DNA from: Streptomyces sp. DvalAA-43 | GTDB taxonomy: Bacteria; Actinomycetota; Actinomycetes; Streptomycetales; Streptomycetaceae | Assembly (NCBI RefSeq): GCF_900091725.1 | Contig: NZ_FMBW01000071.1 | Span: 62,001 to 126,000, forward strand | Direction of reading: 5' to 3' | DNA length: 64,000 nt | Shown here: in pieces, positions 1 to 9,488 of the stretch | Position numbering within the stretch: the stretch's first letter is position 1 | How the letters are laid out: every line of letters begins with the position of its first letter | Translations under genes and position numbers: made by a program | The notes under the pieces: model-generated | The model's input: only the letters and a program-made list of their open reading frames with translations | Database searches by the model: none | Told to the model about the DNA's origin: nothing

Positions 1-95
1 GCTGCTGTGAGAAAAGACTGTTCTTCGGACGGTACCCCAGCATTGTCACCCGCGACCGCCGGGGACGTCTGTCAAAACCCGCCTTCGAGGGCTCA

Positions 96-128
96 ACGGC
101 GGGGATCCGGTGAAAGGTTCCCCGCCGT
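96..128 (-). terminator. Hairpin terminator downstream of hpt
   Basis: Ten-base perfect inverted repeat (arms 96-105 and 119-128, 13-base loop) in the 183-base stretch beyond the hpt stop codon. Read on the minus strand it is GC-rich with no strong U-tract, as is common in Streptomyces. I see no gene in positions 1-183. Confidence 0.5.
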
Positions 129-183
129 CGGCCCCGGTCGGTCCGGGCGCCCCGGAAGGCCGGGCGAAGGGCCCGGGTGGAGG

Positions 184-738
184 TCAGCCCCCGTAGACGT
201 GCGGGGCGAGCGTTCCGACGAAGGGGAGGTTGCGGTACTTCTCGGCGTAGTCGAGGCCGTAGCCCACGACGAATTCGTTGGGGATGTCGAAACCGACCCA
301 CTTGCAGTCGAGCGCGACCTTGGCCGCGTCCGGCTTGCGCAGCAGGGTGCAGATCTCCAGGGAGGCGGGCTCGCGCGAGCCGAGGTTCGACATCAGCCAC
401 GACAGGGTCAGGCCCGAGTCGATGATGTCCTCGACGATCAGGACGTGCTTGCCCTTGATGTCGGTGTCCAGGTCCTTGAGGATCCGGACCACTCCGGAGG
501 ACTGGGTGCCCGCGCCGTACGACGAGACGGCCATCCAGTCCATGGTGACGGGGGTGGACAGCGCGCGCGCCAGGTCCGCCATCACCATCACTGCGCCCTT
601 GAGGACGCCGACGATGAGCAGGTCCTTGCCCGCGTACTCCGCGTCGATCTTCGCGGCCAGCTCGACGAGCTTCGCGTCGATCTCTTCCTTGGTGAGGAGC
701 ACCGACTGAAGGTCGGTGCCCATGTCCTTCTCGTTCAC
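184..738 (-). CDS. hpt: Hypoxanthine phosphoribosyltransferase
   Basis: Purine salvage enzyme that transfers phosphoribose from PRPP to hypoxanthine or guanine in the cytoplasm. The PRPP-binding motif [11 protein letters not shown] sits near the middle of the 184-aa product, and the C-terminal region ([20 protein letters not shown]) is characteristic of bacterial HPRT. I chose the GTG at 738 ([11 protein letters not shown]) because a purine-rich GAAAGAGA stretch lies just upstream and the length fits the family; the open frame runs further to 852 but that part looks non-coding, and an ATG at 723 is the alternative. It lies 85 bp downstream of tilS on the same strand. In Streptomyces, tilS-hpt-ftsH is a conserved order; ftsH would lie just outside the window. 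Confidence 0.95.
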   Translation of the reverse strand: MNEKDMGTDLQSVLLTKEEIDAKLVELAAKIDAEYAGKDLLIVGVLKGAVMVMADLARALSTPVTMDWMAVSSYGAGTQSSGVVRILKDLDTDIKGKHVLIVEDIIDSGLTLSWLMSNLGSREPASLEICTLLRKPDAAKVALDCKWVGFDIPNEFVVGYGLDYAEKYRNLPFVGTLAPHVYGG

Positions 739-823
739 CCGCGTCTCTTTCTCTGCCTGCCCGGTCCGGGGGTGTCGCCCCGTACCTGCGCGGCCGCTCG
801 CCTGCATGTCAGCCGCTTGTGCT

Positions 824-1906
824 TCAGCTCTGCCGAATGACCAGTCTGCCACCCTGACGCATGGCTTCGACGCGGCCCGGCAGGTTGATGGCCCGCTGGC
901 CGCGCCAGCCGGTGATCAGACGGTCGACTTCCTCGATGTGCCGGGCGAAGAGCGAACCGGCCGGGGAGCCCGCCGCCATGGCGGCCCGGCGCAGGACCCT
1001 GCGGCGCACGGCGGGCGGCAGCGCGTACAGCTTGGCGCACTCCAGACGGCCCGCGTCGTCCCGTACGGCGCTGTCGGCCTCGGCGGCCCAGGTGTCCAGT
1101 GCGTCGGCGTCGTCGCGGGAGAGCTGGGCGGTACGGGCCAGGGCCTCGACGACGCCCTTGCCCAGCGCCTTCTCCAGGGCGGGCAGGCCCTCGTGGCGCA
1201 GCCGGGAGCGGGTGTAGGCGGGGTCGATGTTGTGCGGGTCGTCCCAGACGGGCAGGGACTGGACGAGGCAGGCCTTGCGGGCGGTCTGCCGGTCGAGCTG
1301 GAGGAAGGGGCGGCGGTAGCGGCCGGCCGGTCCGGACGCGGCGGCCATGCCGGAGAGGGAGCGGATGCCGGAGCCGCGGGCGAGGCCGAGCAGCACCGTC
1401 TCCGCCTGGTCGTCACGGGTGTGTCCGAGCAGGACGGCGGCGGCGCCGTGCCGTTCGGCCGCCGCGTCCAGGGCGGCGTAGCGGGCGTCGCGGGCCGCGG
1501 CCTCGGGTCCGCCCTCGTGGCCGACCCGCACGGCGACGGCCTCGACCGGGTCGAGGCGCAGGGCGGCGAGGCGGTCGGCGACCTCGGCGGCCCGGGTGTC
1601 GGAGCCGTCCTGGAGGCCGTGGTCGACGGTGATCCCGCCGGCCCGGACGTCGAGTTTGGGGGCCTCGAAGGCGAGGGCGGAGGCGAGGGCCATGGAGTCG
1701 GCGCCGCCGGAGCAGGCCACCAGCACCAGCGGGGTGTCGGGGCGCTCGGGAAGTGCGGCGCGCTGCCTGCCCGCACCGGCTTCGGCGAGCTCGGGGTGCG
1801 GGGTGCGCCGGGAGTGGTCGGCGCTTCGGGTGTGTTCGGTGAGGACGTCGTGGAGTACGCGGCGGACCGCCAGGCGTATCGCCGCGACCGCAGGATGGGG
1901 ACCCAT
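824..1906 (-). CDS. tilS: tRNA(Ile)-lysidine synthetase
   Basis: Cytoplasmic ATP-dependent enzyme that converts C34 of the CAU anticodon of tRNA-Ile to lysidine, an essential modification. The N-type ATP pyrophosphatase P-loop SGGADS is at residues 66-71, followed by the [12 protein letters not shown] segment and the [20 protein letters not shown] block typical of TilS. At 360 aa it has the catalytic domain and a short C-terminal extension, as actinobacterial TilS proteins do. The ATG at 1906 is the natural start. It sits between the DUF2342 protein gene and hpt, all on the minus strand, and is probably cotranscribed with hpt. Confidence 0.95.
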   Translation of the reverse strand: MGPHPAVAAIRLAVRRVLHDVLTEHTRSADHSRRTPHPELAEAGAGRQRAALPERPDTPLVLVACSGGADSMALASALAFEAPKLDVRAGGITVDHGLQDGSDTRAAEVADRLAALRLDPVEAVAVRVGHEGGPEAAARDARYAALDAAAERHGAAAVLLGHTRDDQAETVLLGLARGSGIRSLSGMAAASGPAGRYRRPFLQLDRQTARKACLVQSLPVWDDPHNIDPAYTRSRLRHEGLPALEKALGKGVVEALARTAQLSRDDADALDTWAAEADSAVRDDAGRLECAKLYALPPAVRRRVLRRAAMAAGSPAGSLFARHIEEVDRLITGWRGQRAINLPGRVEAMRQGGRLVIRQS

Positions 1907-2104
1907 GTCCGGTGCCCTTCGTGGAGTTCGGTGAGGTGCCTCGAAGTGGCGGACGGGGAGTGTGCCGTCACTCAGAGTGCGTCGATGGTGACAGAGGCAA
2001 GCCGTCCATCGAGCATTGCACGCCTTCCCATGCCCCTACGGTCCCTCGGATGGGTGATTACCGGCGCGTTCTCGTCCTGTCGCCCGCCGTCGGGGCGGCC
2101 GCGA

Positions 2105-3238
2105 TCAGGACTCTGCCTTACGGTGCACCCTCGCGATCCAGTCCGCGGGCTTCTCGATCTCCGCCTTGGTGGGCAGGGTGTTCGGCGAGGTCCAGACGCG
2201 GTTGAAGCCGTCCATGCCGACCTCGTCGACCACGGCCCGGACGAATCGTTCGCCGTCGCGGTACTGACGCAGCTTGGCGTCGAGGCCGAGGAGTTTGCGC
2301 AGCGCCTGGTCGAGGCGGCCCGCGCCGCGGGCCCTGCGCTGCTGGAACTTCTCCCGGATCTCGCCGACGGAGGAGACGACCTCGGGGCCGACGCCGTCCA
2401 TCACGTAGTCGGCGTGGCCTTCGAGCAGGGACATCACGGCGGTGAGCCGGCCGAGGATCTCGCGCTGGGCGGGCGTCTGGACGAGTTCGACCAGGCTGCG
2501 GCCGCCGTCCTCGCCGTCCTCGCCCTCGGGGCGGCCCCCGGCCAGGGACTGGGCGGCTTCGCGGAGCCGTTCCAGCAGGGTCATCGGGTCGACGTCGGTC
2601 TCGTCGAGGAATGACTGGATCTCGCCCTGGAGGTGGTCGCGGAGCCAGGGCACTCCGGTGAACTGGGTGCGGTGGGTCTCCTCGTGGAGCGCGACCCAGA
2701 GCCGGAAGTCGTGCGGGTCGACCTCCAGTTCGCGTTCGACGTGCACGATGTTCGGGGCGACGAGCAGGAGCCTGCCACCGCCGTTCGCCGAGGCCGGGAG
2801 CTCGCGGGTGGCCGGGGCGAAGGTCTCGTACTGGCCGAGGACCCGGGAGGCCAGGAACGACAGCAGCATCCCCACCTCGACGCCGGTCACCTTGCCGCCG
2901 ACCGCGCCGAGCACCGCGCCGCCGGGGCCGCCCGGTCGCCGGTCCTGCATCTTGCCGAGCAGCGGGCGGAGCAGTTCGCGGAAGCCCGCGACATTGGCCT
3001 TGATCCAGCCGGCCCGGTCCACGACCAGGACCGGGGTGTCCTCCGGCTCGGTCCCCTCCGGGATCATCCGGGTGAAGGAACGGACGTGCTCCTCCGCGGC
3101 CTTCGCATGCCGGCGCAGCTCCGCGACGACCTCGCGGGCCTCCTCGCGGCTGATCTCCGGCCCCGGCCGGACAAGTCGGGTCGCGGTCGCGACCGCGAGA
3201 TTCCAGTCGACCATCTCGGCACCACCGATGCTCGTCAT
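2105..3238 (-). CDS. Zinc-dependent metalloprotease-like protein, DUF2342 (F420-associated family)
   Basis: A 377-aa member of the actinobacterial DUF2342 family, often annotated as zinc-dependent metalloprotease or 'coenzyme F420 biosynthesis-associated'. The zinc-binding HExxH motif is visible as HEETH at residues 185-189, preceded by LWVAL, within a predicted helix. No signal peptide or membrane segment is seen, so it is probably cytoplasmic. It lies between dacB and tilS on the minus strand with short gaps (86 and 198 bp), matching the conserved Streptomyces order dacB - this gene - tilS - hpt. The substrate is unknown; the F420 link is by genomic association only. Confidence 0.85.
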   Translation of the reverse strand: MTSIGGAEMVDWNLAVATATRLVRPGPEISREEAREVVAELRRHAKAAEEHVRSFTRMIPEGTEPEDTPVLVVDRAGWIKANVAGFRELLRPLLGKMQDRRPGGPGGAVLGAVGGKVTGVEVGMLLSFLASRVLGQYETFAPATRELPASANGGGRLLLVAPNIVHVERELEVDPHDFRLWVALHEETHRTQFTGVPWLRDHLQGEIQSFLDETDVDPMTLLERLREAAQSLAGGRPEGEDGEDGGRSLVELVQTPAQREILGRLTAVMSLLEGHADYVMDGVGPEVVSSVGEIREKFQQRRARGAGRLDQALRKLLGLDAKLRQYRDGERFVRAVVDEVGMDGFNRVWTSPNTLPTKAEIEKPADWIARVHRKAES

Positions 3239-3324
3239 GCGTCAACCGTACGTGCTCGGGTCCGTCCGCGGTGCGGTGTTGACCGGCTCGGTGGGGGCGG
3301 GCGGCGGGGGCTGCCCGCCGCCCG

Positions 3325-4818
3325 TCACCGGACGGTGCCGAGGGTGGTGGCGAGGGTGTCGAGGGCGGACTGGGCCTCGGACGGGGAGGTCGTGCCGGAC
3401 GCCAGGAAGGCGAAGGCGAGCAGTCGGCCCTTCCGGTCGACGACCGTGCCCGCGAGGGTGTTCACGCCGGTGAGGGTGCCGGTCTTGGCGCGGATCAGGC
3501 CGGTGCCCGCGGACTTCCCGGTGAAGCGGTCGCTGAGCGTGCCGCTGAATCCGGCGACGGGGAGGCCGGTGAGGACGGGGCGCAGTTCGGGGTGGTCCGG
3601 ATCGGCCGCACGGGCGAGGAGACCGGCCAGCAGTCCGGCGGTGACCTTGTCCTTGCGGTTCAGTCCGCTGCCGTCGGCGAAGTTCGCGCCGGTCAGCGGC
3701 AGGTGGAGCGTGCGGAGCCGGGCGGTGACGGCCCGTCGGCCGCCGTCGAAGTCGGCGGGTTCGCCCGCGGCGAGGGCGGTCTGCCGGGCGAGTGCCTCGG
3801 CGATGTCGTTGTCGCTGTTGGTCAGGGCCCGTTCGACCAGGGCGGAGAGCGGGGCCGAGCGGTGTTCGGCGACCTTCCGGGACCCGGTGGCCGGGCGGCC
3901 GGGCTTCGGGTCCGCCCCGGTGGCGATCCCGGCGTCGTCGAGGAACTTCGCGAAGGTGCGGGCGGTGTCACCGGCCGGGTCGTCGCTGCGCGGGGCGGGT
4001 CCGCTGTCGGTGCTGTCGAGCCTGCCCTCGTCGGTCATCAGGGCGCTGACGGGCGCGATGTTCTCGTTGGGGCCGATCGGGTGCCGGGCCGGTCCGGAGT
4101 AGCGGGAGGTGTCGTACCCGAGGCGGACCTTGTCGACGCCGCGTTCCTTGAGGGCGCGGGCGGTGTCGGTGGCCATCCGGCGCAGGGCGGCCTTGTCGAG
4201 GGTGGGGTCGCCGCCGCCGACCAGGACGAGGCCGCGGAAGTCGGCGGACGCCCGGACGGTCGTGGGGACGCGGTGGTCGGGGCCGAGGGCGCTCAGGGCG
4301 GCGACCGCGGTGGCGATCTTGACGGTGGAGGCGGGCGTCATGGGCGCACCGGCGCCCCGGCCGTACAGCCGCTCGCCGCTGGCGGTGTCGATGACGACCG
4401 CGGCGGGCCGGGTGCCGAGCGCGGGGTCCTTGAGCAGCGGGCCGAGGGCGGCGCGCAGGGTGTCGGCCGCGCCGTCGGGGGCGGTGCGGGCGTCCGGGGC
4501 GGAGTTGTCGACGGCGGCGGAGAGCGCGGCGAGCACGGGCGGGGCGCTGGGCGCGGTATCCGGCCCGGCGGGTTCGTGATGTGCGCCACCTGTACCGTTC
4601 CGGGCGGCGGCCCAGTCCGCCTCGGCCTTACGCTGACCCGAGTCCCAGGGGCCGGCGGCAAGGACGACGCCGGCCGCGATCACCAGTCCGAGGCCGGCGG
4701 AGACGGCGGTGAACTGCCGGTCGTTCAGCCCCTTCAACCTGATCGTGCCGCCCCGGCGGGCGAGCCCGATCAGCTTGTCCAGCGGGTTGACCGACGGTCT
4801 CTTCCCCGGCTCGTCCAC
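3325..4818 (-). CDS. dacB: D-alanyl-D-alanine carboxypeptidase/endopeptidase (PBP4 type)
   Basis: Peptidase S13 family enzyme that trims or cleaves peptidoglycan cross-links outside the membrane. Three penicillin-binding motifs are present: S164-T-V-K167, the SDN motif (NSDNDIAEA) and KTG (AKTGTLTG). One membrane segment at about residues 37-56 anchors or exports the protein, and a Pro/Ala-rich stretch links it to the catalytic domain. The GTG at 4818 is preceded by AAAGGGG at good spacing; the frame is open to 4863, so a start there is possible but has no better ribosome site. It is divergent from ppa across 86 bp and heads the dacB-DUF2342-tilS-hpt gene run. Confidence 0.92.
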   Translation of the reverse strand: MDEPGKRPSVNPLDKLIGLARRGGTIRLKGLNDRQFTAVSAGLGLVIAAGVVLAAGPWDSGQRKAEADWAAARNGTGGAHHEPAGPDTAPSAPPVLAALSAAVDNSAPDARTAPDGAADTLRAALGPLLKDPALGTRPAAVVIDTASGERLYGRGAGAPMTPASTVKIATAVAALSALGPDHRVPTTVRASADFRGLVLVGGGDPTLDKAALRRMATDTARALKERGVDKVRLGYDTSRYSGPARHPIGPNENIAPVSALMTDEGRLDSTDSGPAPRSDDPAGDTARTFAKFLDDAGIATGADPKPGRPATGSRKVAEHRSAPLSALVERALTNSDNDIAEALARQTALAAGEPADFDGGRRAVTARLRTLHLPLTGANFADGSGLNRKDKVTAGLLAGLLARAADPDHPELRPVLTGLPVAGFSGTLSDRFTGKSAGTGLIRAKTGTLTGVNTLAGTVVDRKGRLLAFAFLASGTTSPSEAQSALDTLATTLGTVR

Positions 4819-4904
4819 CGTTGACCAGCCCCTTTCGCGAGCACACATCTGCGTGGGGGACACTTAATCACCAGTCGTATGTGTTGATCATGGAGGAGCC
4901 ACCC

Positions 4905-5399
4905 GTGGAGTTCGACGTCGTTATCGAGATCCCGAAGGGTTCGCGGAACAAGTACGAGGTGGATCACGAGACCGGCCGGATCCGTCTGGACCGTCGACTC
5001 TTCACCTCGACCAGCTACCCGGCGGACTACGGCTACGTCGAGAACACCCTCGGCGAGGACGGCGACCCGCTGGACGCGCTGGTCATCCTGGAGGAGCCGA
5101 CCTTCCCCGGCTGCCTCATCAAGTGCCGCGCCATCGGCATGTTCCGGATGACCGACGAGGCCGGCGGCGACGACAAGCTGCTGTGCGTGCCGGCCTCCGA
5201 CCCCCGGGTGGAGCACCTGCGCGACATCCACCACGTGTCGGAGTTCGACCGTCTGGAGATCCAGCACTTCTTCGAGGTCTACAAGGACCTGGAGCCCGGC
5301 AAGTCCGTCGAGGGTGCCGACTGGGTCGGCCGCGCCGAGGCCGAGGCCGAGATCGAGGCCTCCTACAAGCGCCTTGAGGCGCAGGGCGGCGCGCACTGA
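4905..5399 (+). CDS. ppa: Inorganic pyrophosphatase
   Basis: Family I soluble pyrophosphatase that hydrolyses PPi to phosphate and drives biosynthetic reactions. The 164-aa product starts [19 protein letters not shown] after a GTG; the signature [15 protein letters not shown] with metal-binding Asp residues is present, and the length is that of the bacterial family. The start at 4905 is fixed by GGAGGA eight bases upstream; the longer open frame from 4821 has no homology and would overlap dacB. The gene is followed by a strong hairpin at 5443-5482, so it is likely monocistronic. Confidence 0.97.
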   Translation: MEFDVVIEIPKGSRNKYEVDHETGRIRLDRRLFTSTSYPADYGYVENTLGEDGDPLDALVILEEPTFPGCLIKCRAIGMFRMTDEAGGDDKLLCVPASDPRVEHLRDIHHVSEFDRLEIQHFFEVYKDLEPGKSVEGADWVGRAEAEAEIEASYKRLEAQGGAH

Positions 5400-5442
5400 C
5401 CCGAGGGTCGTGATCCGGTTCCGTTTGTACGGTTCCGGGCCG

Positions 5443-5482
5443 GGAACGGGCGGTACTCCTTCCGGGGAGTGCCGCCCGTTCC
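5443..5482 (+). terminator. Strong hairpin terminator after ppa
   Basis: Inverted repeat with 17-base arms (5443-5459 and 5466-5482), a single G-U pair and a six-base loop, placed 43 bp after the ppa stop and before the ThrE-like gene. No long T-run follows. Confidence 0.75.
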
Positions 5483-5580
5483 GCATGTTCGCCCGGCCCG
5501 CGGGCAGGCCTCCTCGCATCCGTGCCCATACTGGGCACGAGCGCGGCCGACGGCGCGCAGCCGACGAGGAGCGAGGTCGA

Positions 5581-7278
5581 GTGGTGGCGGAACAGGGCGG
5601 TCCTGAGGACCAGAAGCCCCAGTCCGACGAGGCGCGCAGCGCCTTTGTCCCGCCGGCCGGCGTGGAGCGGCACACGGCCGCGCCCGAGGACGACCATCCG
5701 ACGTCGGAATTCTCCATTCCGGCCGGTCTGGCGAACGAGCCCCAGGGGCCGGGAGCGGATTCCGCTTCGGGGTCCGGAACGGGCTCGGACACGATCGGCT
5801 CCGCCTTCGCCCCGCCGCGCACGTACAGTGCCCAGCACTCGCCGCCCGCCTTCACCCCGGCCCATGGCAGCCCGATGATCCGGCTGACCAAGGAGGCCCC
5901 CTGGCAGGACCGGATGCGCACGATGCTGCGGATGCCGGTCGCCGAGCGTCCGGCGCCCGAGCCGGTGCAGAAGCCGGACGAGACGGGGCCCGCGGTGCCG
6001 CGCGTGCTCGACCTGACGCTGCGCATCGGGGAGCTGCTGCTGGCCGGCGGCGAGGGCGCCGAGGACGTCGAGGCGGCCATGTTCGCCGTGACCCGCAGCT
6101 ACGGCCTGGACCGCTGCGAGCCGACGGTCACCTTCACCCTGCTGTCGATCTCGCACCAGCCGTCGCTGGTCGACGACCCGGTGACGGCGAGCCGTACGGT
6201 ACGCCGCCGTGCCACCGACTACACCCGACTGGCCGCCGTCTTCCGGCTGATCGACGACATCACCACCGAGGACGTCGAGGTCTCGCTGGAGGAGGCCTAC
6301 CGGCGGCTGGCGGAGATCCGGCGCAACCGGCACCCGTACTCCGGCTGGGTGCTGACGCTGGCCGCCGGCGGTCTCGCGGGGGCTGCGTCGGTGCTGCTCG
6401 GTGGTGGTCCGCTGGTGTTCCTGGTGGCGGCGGTCGGCGCGATGCTCGGCGACCGGCTCGCCTGGCTGTGTGCCGGGCGGGGGCTGCCGGAGTTCTACCA
6501 GTTCGTGGCCGCGGCGATGCCGCCGGCCGCCATGGGGGTGGCGCTGACCCTCACCCACTGGTCGGACGTACGGCCCTCCGCGGTCATCACCGGTGGGCTG
6601 TTCGCGCTGCTGCCGGGGCGGGCCCTGGTGGCGGGTGTGCAGGACGGGCTGACCGGTTTCTACATCACCGCCGCGGCACGGCTGCTCGAAGTCATGTACC
6701 TGTTCATCGGCATCGTCGTCGGTGTGCTGCTGGTGCTCTATCTGGGGCTCCAGCTGGGCGCCCAGCTGAACCCCGAGGCCAGGTTCGTCGCCCATGACCG
6801 GCCGGTGGTGCAGATCCTGGCGTCGATGGCGCTCTGTTTCGCCTTCGCGATCCTGCTCCAGCAGGACCGGTCGACCGTGCTGGCGGTGACCCTGAACGGC
6901 GGTGTGGCCTGGGTGATCTACGGGGCGATGGCCCGTACCGGCCATATCTCGGCGGTGGCGGCGACGGCGACGGCGGCCGGTCTGGTGGGTCTGTTCGGGC
7001 AGCTGTTCTCGCGCTACCGGTACACCTCGTCGTTGCCGTTCATCACGGCGGCGATCGGGCCGCTGCTGCCCGGTTCGGCCACGTATTTCGGTCTGCTGGC
7101 CGTGGCACAGGGCAGGGTGAACGCCGGGCTCGCCTCGCTGTCGACCGCGGTGGCCACGGCGCTGGCCATCGCGATCGGGGTGAATCTGGGGAGCGAGATC
7201 TCCCGGCTCTTCATGCGGGTGCCGGGAGCCGTCGGCGGGGCCAACCGCCGCGCGGCCAAGCGGACGCGCGGCTTCTGA
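5581..7278 (+). CDS. Threonine/serine exporter family membrane protein (ThrE-like)
   Basis: A 565-aa protein with the two-part ThrE architecture: an N-terminal soluble domain (DLTLRIGELLLAGGEGAED onward, DUF1212-like) and about ten hydrophobic segments in the C-terminal two thirds, some rich in Gly/Ala. ThrE of Corynebacterium exports threonine and serine; export activity here is inferred from family only. The first about 140 residues are polar and low in conservation, with many acidic residues and prolines. I chose the GTG at 5581 (VVAEQGG), preceded by GAGGAGCGAGG; the open frame extends upstream into ppa. It converges with the DedA gene 16 bp downstream. Confidence 0.85.
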   Translation: MVAEQGGPEDQKPQSDEARSAFVPPAGVERHTAAPEDDHPTSEFSIPAGLANEPQGPGADSASGSGTGSDTIGSAFAPPRTYSAQHSPPAFTPAHGSPMIRLTKEAPWQDRMRTMLRMPVAERPAPEPVQKPDETGPAVPRVLDLTLRIGELLLAGGEGAEDVEAAMFAVTRSYGLDRCEPTVTFTLLSISHQPSLVDDPVTASRTVRRRATDYTRLAAVFRLIDDITTEDVEVSLEEAYRRLAEIRRNRHPYSGWVLTLAAGGLAGAASVLLGGGPLVFLVAAVGAMLGDRLAWLCAGRGLPEFYQFVAAAMPPAAMGVALTLTHWSDVRPSAVITGGLFALLPGRALVAGVQDGLTGFYITAAARLLEVMYLFIGIVVGVLLVLYLGLQLGAQLNPEARFVAHDRPVVQILASMALCFAFAILLQQDRSTVLAVTLNGGVAWVIYGAMARTGHISAVAATATAAGLVGLFGQLFSRYRYTSSLPFITAAIGPLLPGSATYFGLLAVAQGRVNAGLASLSTAVATALAIAIGVNLGSEISRLFMRVPGAVGGANRRAAKRTRGF

Positions 7279-7294
7279 GGGCAGGGTCCGGTCG

Positions 7295-7993
7295 TCAGCG
7301 CTTGGCGTGGCGGCCGCGCTGGCCCGAGGACGGGCCGGGGCTGCCCTCGGCACCGGCGGCCGCCGCCTCCTTCTTCGACTTGGAGCGGGCCCGCAGGAAC
7401 TCGATCCCGATCGGCACCACCGAGATGAGCACGATCAGGATGAGCATCGCCTCGATGTTCTCGTGGACGAAGTCGATCTTGCCGAGGGCCGAGCCGAGCA
7501 GCGTGACGCCGACACCCCAGAGCACTCCGCCGATGATGTTGAAGACGATGAACGAGCGGTAGTTCATCCGGCTCACACCGGCGATGATCGGGGTGAACGT
7601 ACGCACCACGGGGACGAAGCGGGCCAGGATCAGCGACTTCGGTCCGTACTTCTCGAAGAATTCGTGCGCCTTCTCGACGTTCTCCTGCTTGAAGAGGCGG
7701 GAGTCCGGGCGGCTGAAGAGCGAGGGGCCGACCTTGCGGCCGAAGAGATAGCCGACCTGGTCGCCGATGATCGCGGCCAGCGCCACCAGGAGGCAGACCA
7801 GCCAGAGCGGGCTGTCCAGCTGGTTCGTGGTCACCAGGAGGCCCGTGGTGAACAGGAGCGAGTCGCCGGGGAGGAAGAAGCCGATCAGCAGTCCGGACTC
7901 GGCGAAGACGATCAGGAGGACGCCGGGGAGTCCGAAGGTGTTGATCAGATAGTCCGGGTCCAGCCAGCTCGGGCCGAGCGCAAGCGTATTCAA
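7295..7993 (-). CDS. DedA family membrane protein
   Basis: A 232-aa integral membrane protein of the DedA/SNARE-associated (VTT) superfamily, members of which are needed for membrane homeostasis and some of which flip polyprenyl or phospho-lipids. The family signature FAESGLLIGFFLPGDSLLF is near the N-terminus and the second conserved block (KYGPKSLILARFVPVVRTF, then PIIAGVSRMNYRSF) is intact. The C-terminal tail is basic and Ala/Gly-rich. The start is taken as the TTG at 7993 (NTLALGPSWLDPDYLI) because AGGAG lies about ten bases upstream; longer in-frame starts reach 8119 but have no membrane-protein character. Confidence 0.9.
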   Translation of the reverse strand: MNTLALGPSWLDPDYLINTFGLPGVLLIVFAESGLLIGFFLPGDSLLFTTGLLVTTNQLDSPLWLVCLLVALAAIIGDQVGYLFGRKVGPSLFSRPDSRLFKQENVEKAHEFFEKYGPKSLILARFVPVVRTFTPIIAGVSRMNYRSFIVFNIIGGVLWGVGVTLLGSALGKIDFVHENIEAMLILIVLISVVPIGIEFLRARSKSKKEAAAAGAEGSPGPSSGQRGRHAKR

Positions 7994-8163
7994 GGGTCCG
8001 GGGCTCCTGGATCGATCGATGGCGGCTGCGTGGCCGCCCAAAGCTATCAACGTGGGATGACGTCCCCGGGTTCCAGAGGGCCCCCACGAGCACGCACACC
8101 GGGCCGGCCGGGGATGCACTCCGGATCAACCGGGACAAAGCTGTCCCCAGGAGGTGCCACACG

Positions 8164-8529
8164 ATGGGCATTGAGGATTACGGCGGCGGACAGACGGACC
8201 GGTCGGACGTCCTGGTCGTCACCACGAACGACGTACCGGGCCACCAGGTGACCCAGGTGATCGGGGAGGTGTTCGGCCTCACGGTCCGCTCCCGGCATCT
8301 GGGCAGCCAGATCGGCGCCGGACTGAAGTCCATGATCGGCGGCGAGCTGAAGGGGCTGACCAAGACCCTCGTCCAGACCCGCAACCAGGCGATGGAACGG
8401 CTCGTCGAGCAGGCGAAGGCCCGGGGCGCCAACGCGGTGCTGATGATGCGCTTCGACGTGACCGAGGCGGCCGACGTGGGCACGGAGGTGTGCGCGTACG
8501 GAACGGCGGTCGTGATCAGCAGGAGCTGA
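8164..8529 (+). CDS. YbjQ/UPF0145 heavy-metal-binding-domain family protein
   Basis: A 121-aa cytoplasmic protein of the YbjQ (UPF0145) family, which forms pentamers in solved structures; its function is not established. It shows the family pattern: the DVLVVTTNDVPGHQVTQVIG opening strand, the LVQTRNQAMERLVEQAKARG helix, and the ANAVLMMRFDVTE strand. The ATG at 8164 follows the ribosome site CAGGAGGTG. It stands alone and converges with the TipA-like regulator across a strong hairpin. Confidence 0.9.
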   Translation: MGIEDYGGGQTDRSDVLVVTTNDVPGHQVTQVIGEVFGLTVRSRHLGSQIGAGLKSMIGGELKGLTKTLVQTRNQAMERLVEQAKARGANAVLMMRFDVTEAADVGTEVCAYGTAVVISRS

Positions 8530-8539
8530 GCGGGCACGG

Positions 8540-8590
8540 CCGCGGGGGCGGGGGCGGGGCGCGGTCATCCGGCCGCCCCCGCCCCTGCGG
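8540..8590. terminator. Bidirectional GC hairpin between convergent genes
   Basis: Inverted repeat with 18-base arms (8540-8557 and 8573-8590, one G-U mismatch) made almost only of G and C, filling the gap between the convergent YbjQ and MerR-family genes. Confidence 0.7.
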
Positions 8591-8593
8591 CGG

Positions 8594-9352
8594 TCACGCC
8601 AGGCGTCGGGCGTTGGCGTCTATCGCGTCCCGCAGATGCTCGGCCAGCCCCGGCCGCATCGAGTCGTAGAACGCGCGGAACCGCTCGTCGGACACATACA
8701 TCTCGCCGAGTCCCCGGTGCATCTCGGCGGTGCACTCGTAGAACCATGTGCCGATGTGGAGCCGGTGGGCCTCGGCCAGGTCCATCGCCCGCTCACCGGT
8801 GGCCGGCTCCCCGTCCGCCATCAGCGCGTCGTAGGCGGCGCTCCATTCGGCGACCTCCGCCTGCATCCGCTTCCAGTCGTCCTTGGTGTACCGGGCGGCC
8901 CGGCGCTGCGACTCGGCGTATTCGGCGGTGCCGCCCCAGCGGGCTTCGGCCTCCTCCGCGTGCTCCTCGGGGTCCTTGCCCCCGAAGACCTCGAACTTCT
9001 CCTCGGGTGTGAGGTTGATGCCCATCTTCCGTGCCTCCATGGCTGTCTCGACGGCTTCGGCCATCCTTCGCAGCTCGGCGATCCGGTCGGAGAGCAGTTG
9101 ATGCTGGCGCCGCAGATGCTCCTGCGGGTCCGCCCGCGGATCGTCGAGCAGTACCGCGATCTCTTCGAGCGGGAAGCCGAGCTCCCGGTAGAACAGGATC
9201 TGCTGGAGCCGGTCGAGATCGCCGTCGTCGTAACGGCGGTGCCCGGCCCGGCTGCGCCCGCTGGGCGAGAGCAGTCCGATGCCGTCGTAGTGATGCAGGG
9301 TGCGCACCGTGACTCCGGCGAATCCGGCGACCTGTCCCACGGGGTACTCCAT
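8594..9352 (-). CDS. MerR-family transcriptional regulator with TipAS domain (TipAL-like)
   Basis: A 252-aa protein with an N-terminal MerR winged helix-turn-helix (MEYPVGQVAGFAGVTVRTLH, about residues 1-70), a long coiled coil (DPQEHLRRQHQLLSDRIAEL, residues about 80-110), and a C-terminal TipAS domain with the EKFEVFGG and IGTWFYECTAEMHRGLGEMY blocks. In S. lividans, TipAL binds thiopeptide antibiotics covalently through a Cys in this domain; here a Cys is present in WFYECTAEM. TipAL activates its own promoter and those of membrane-protein genes. The ATG at 9352 follows GGGAGCGGGGAG. Length matches TipAL (253 aa). Ligand specificity is not predicted. Confidence 0.9.
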   Translation of the reverse strand: MEYPVGQVAGFAGVTVRTLHHYDGIGLLSPSGRSRAGHRRYDDGDLDRLQQILFYRELGFPLEEIAVLLDDPRADPQEHLRRQHQLLSDRIAELRRMAEAVETAMEARKMGINLTPEEKFEVFGGKDPEEHAEEAEARWGGTAEYAESQRRAARYTKDDWKRMQAEVAEWSAAYDALMADGEPATGERAMDLAEAHRLHIGTWFYECTAEMHRGLGEMYVSDERFRAFYDSMRPGLAEHLRDAIDANARRLA

Positions 9353-9488
9353 GGCTCCCCGCTCCCTTCCGCGATCGGGTACGTCCCGAGCCTCGGTCCT
9401 GACGTGACGTGAGGTGCAAGCCCGAAGGGCCACCCCCTTCGGCGCCATTCGGGGGGTTATGTTCCTTTTACGCCGTTATGGTGAGCCG

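Noticed and set aside
7-840. Long plus-strand open frame opposite hpt
   Set aside because: It is the shadow of hpt in high-GC DNA, with low-complexity translation and no ribosome site.
716-2614. 632-aa plus-strand open frame across tilS and the DUF2342 gene
   Set aside because: Antisense shadow; Gly/Ala/Arg-rich with no domain, while tilS and the metalloprotease have complete motifs on the other strand.
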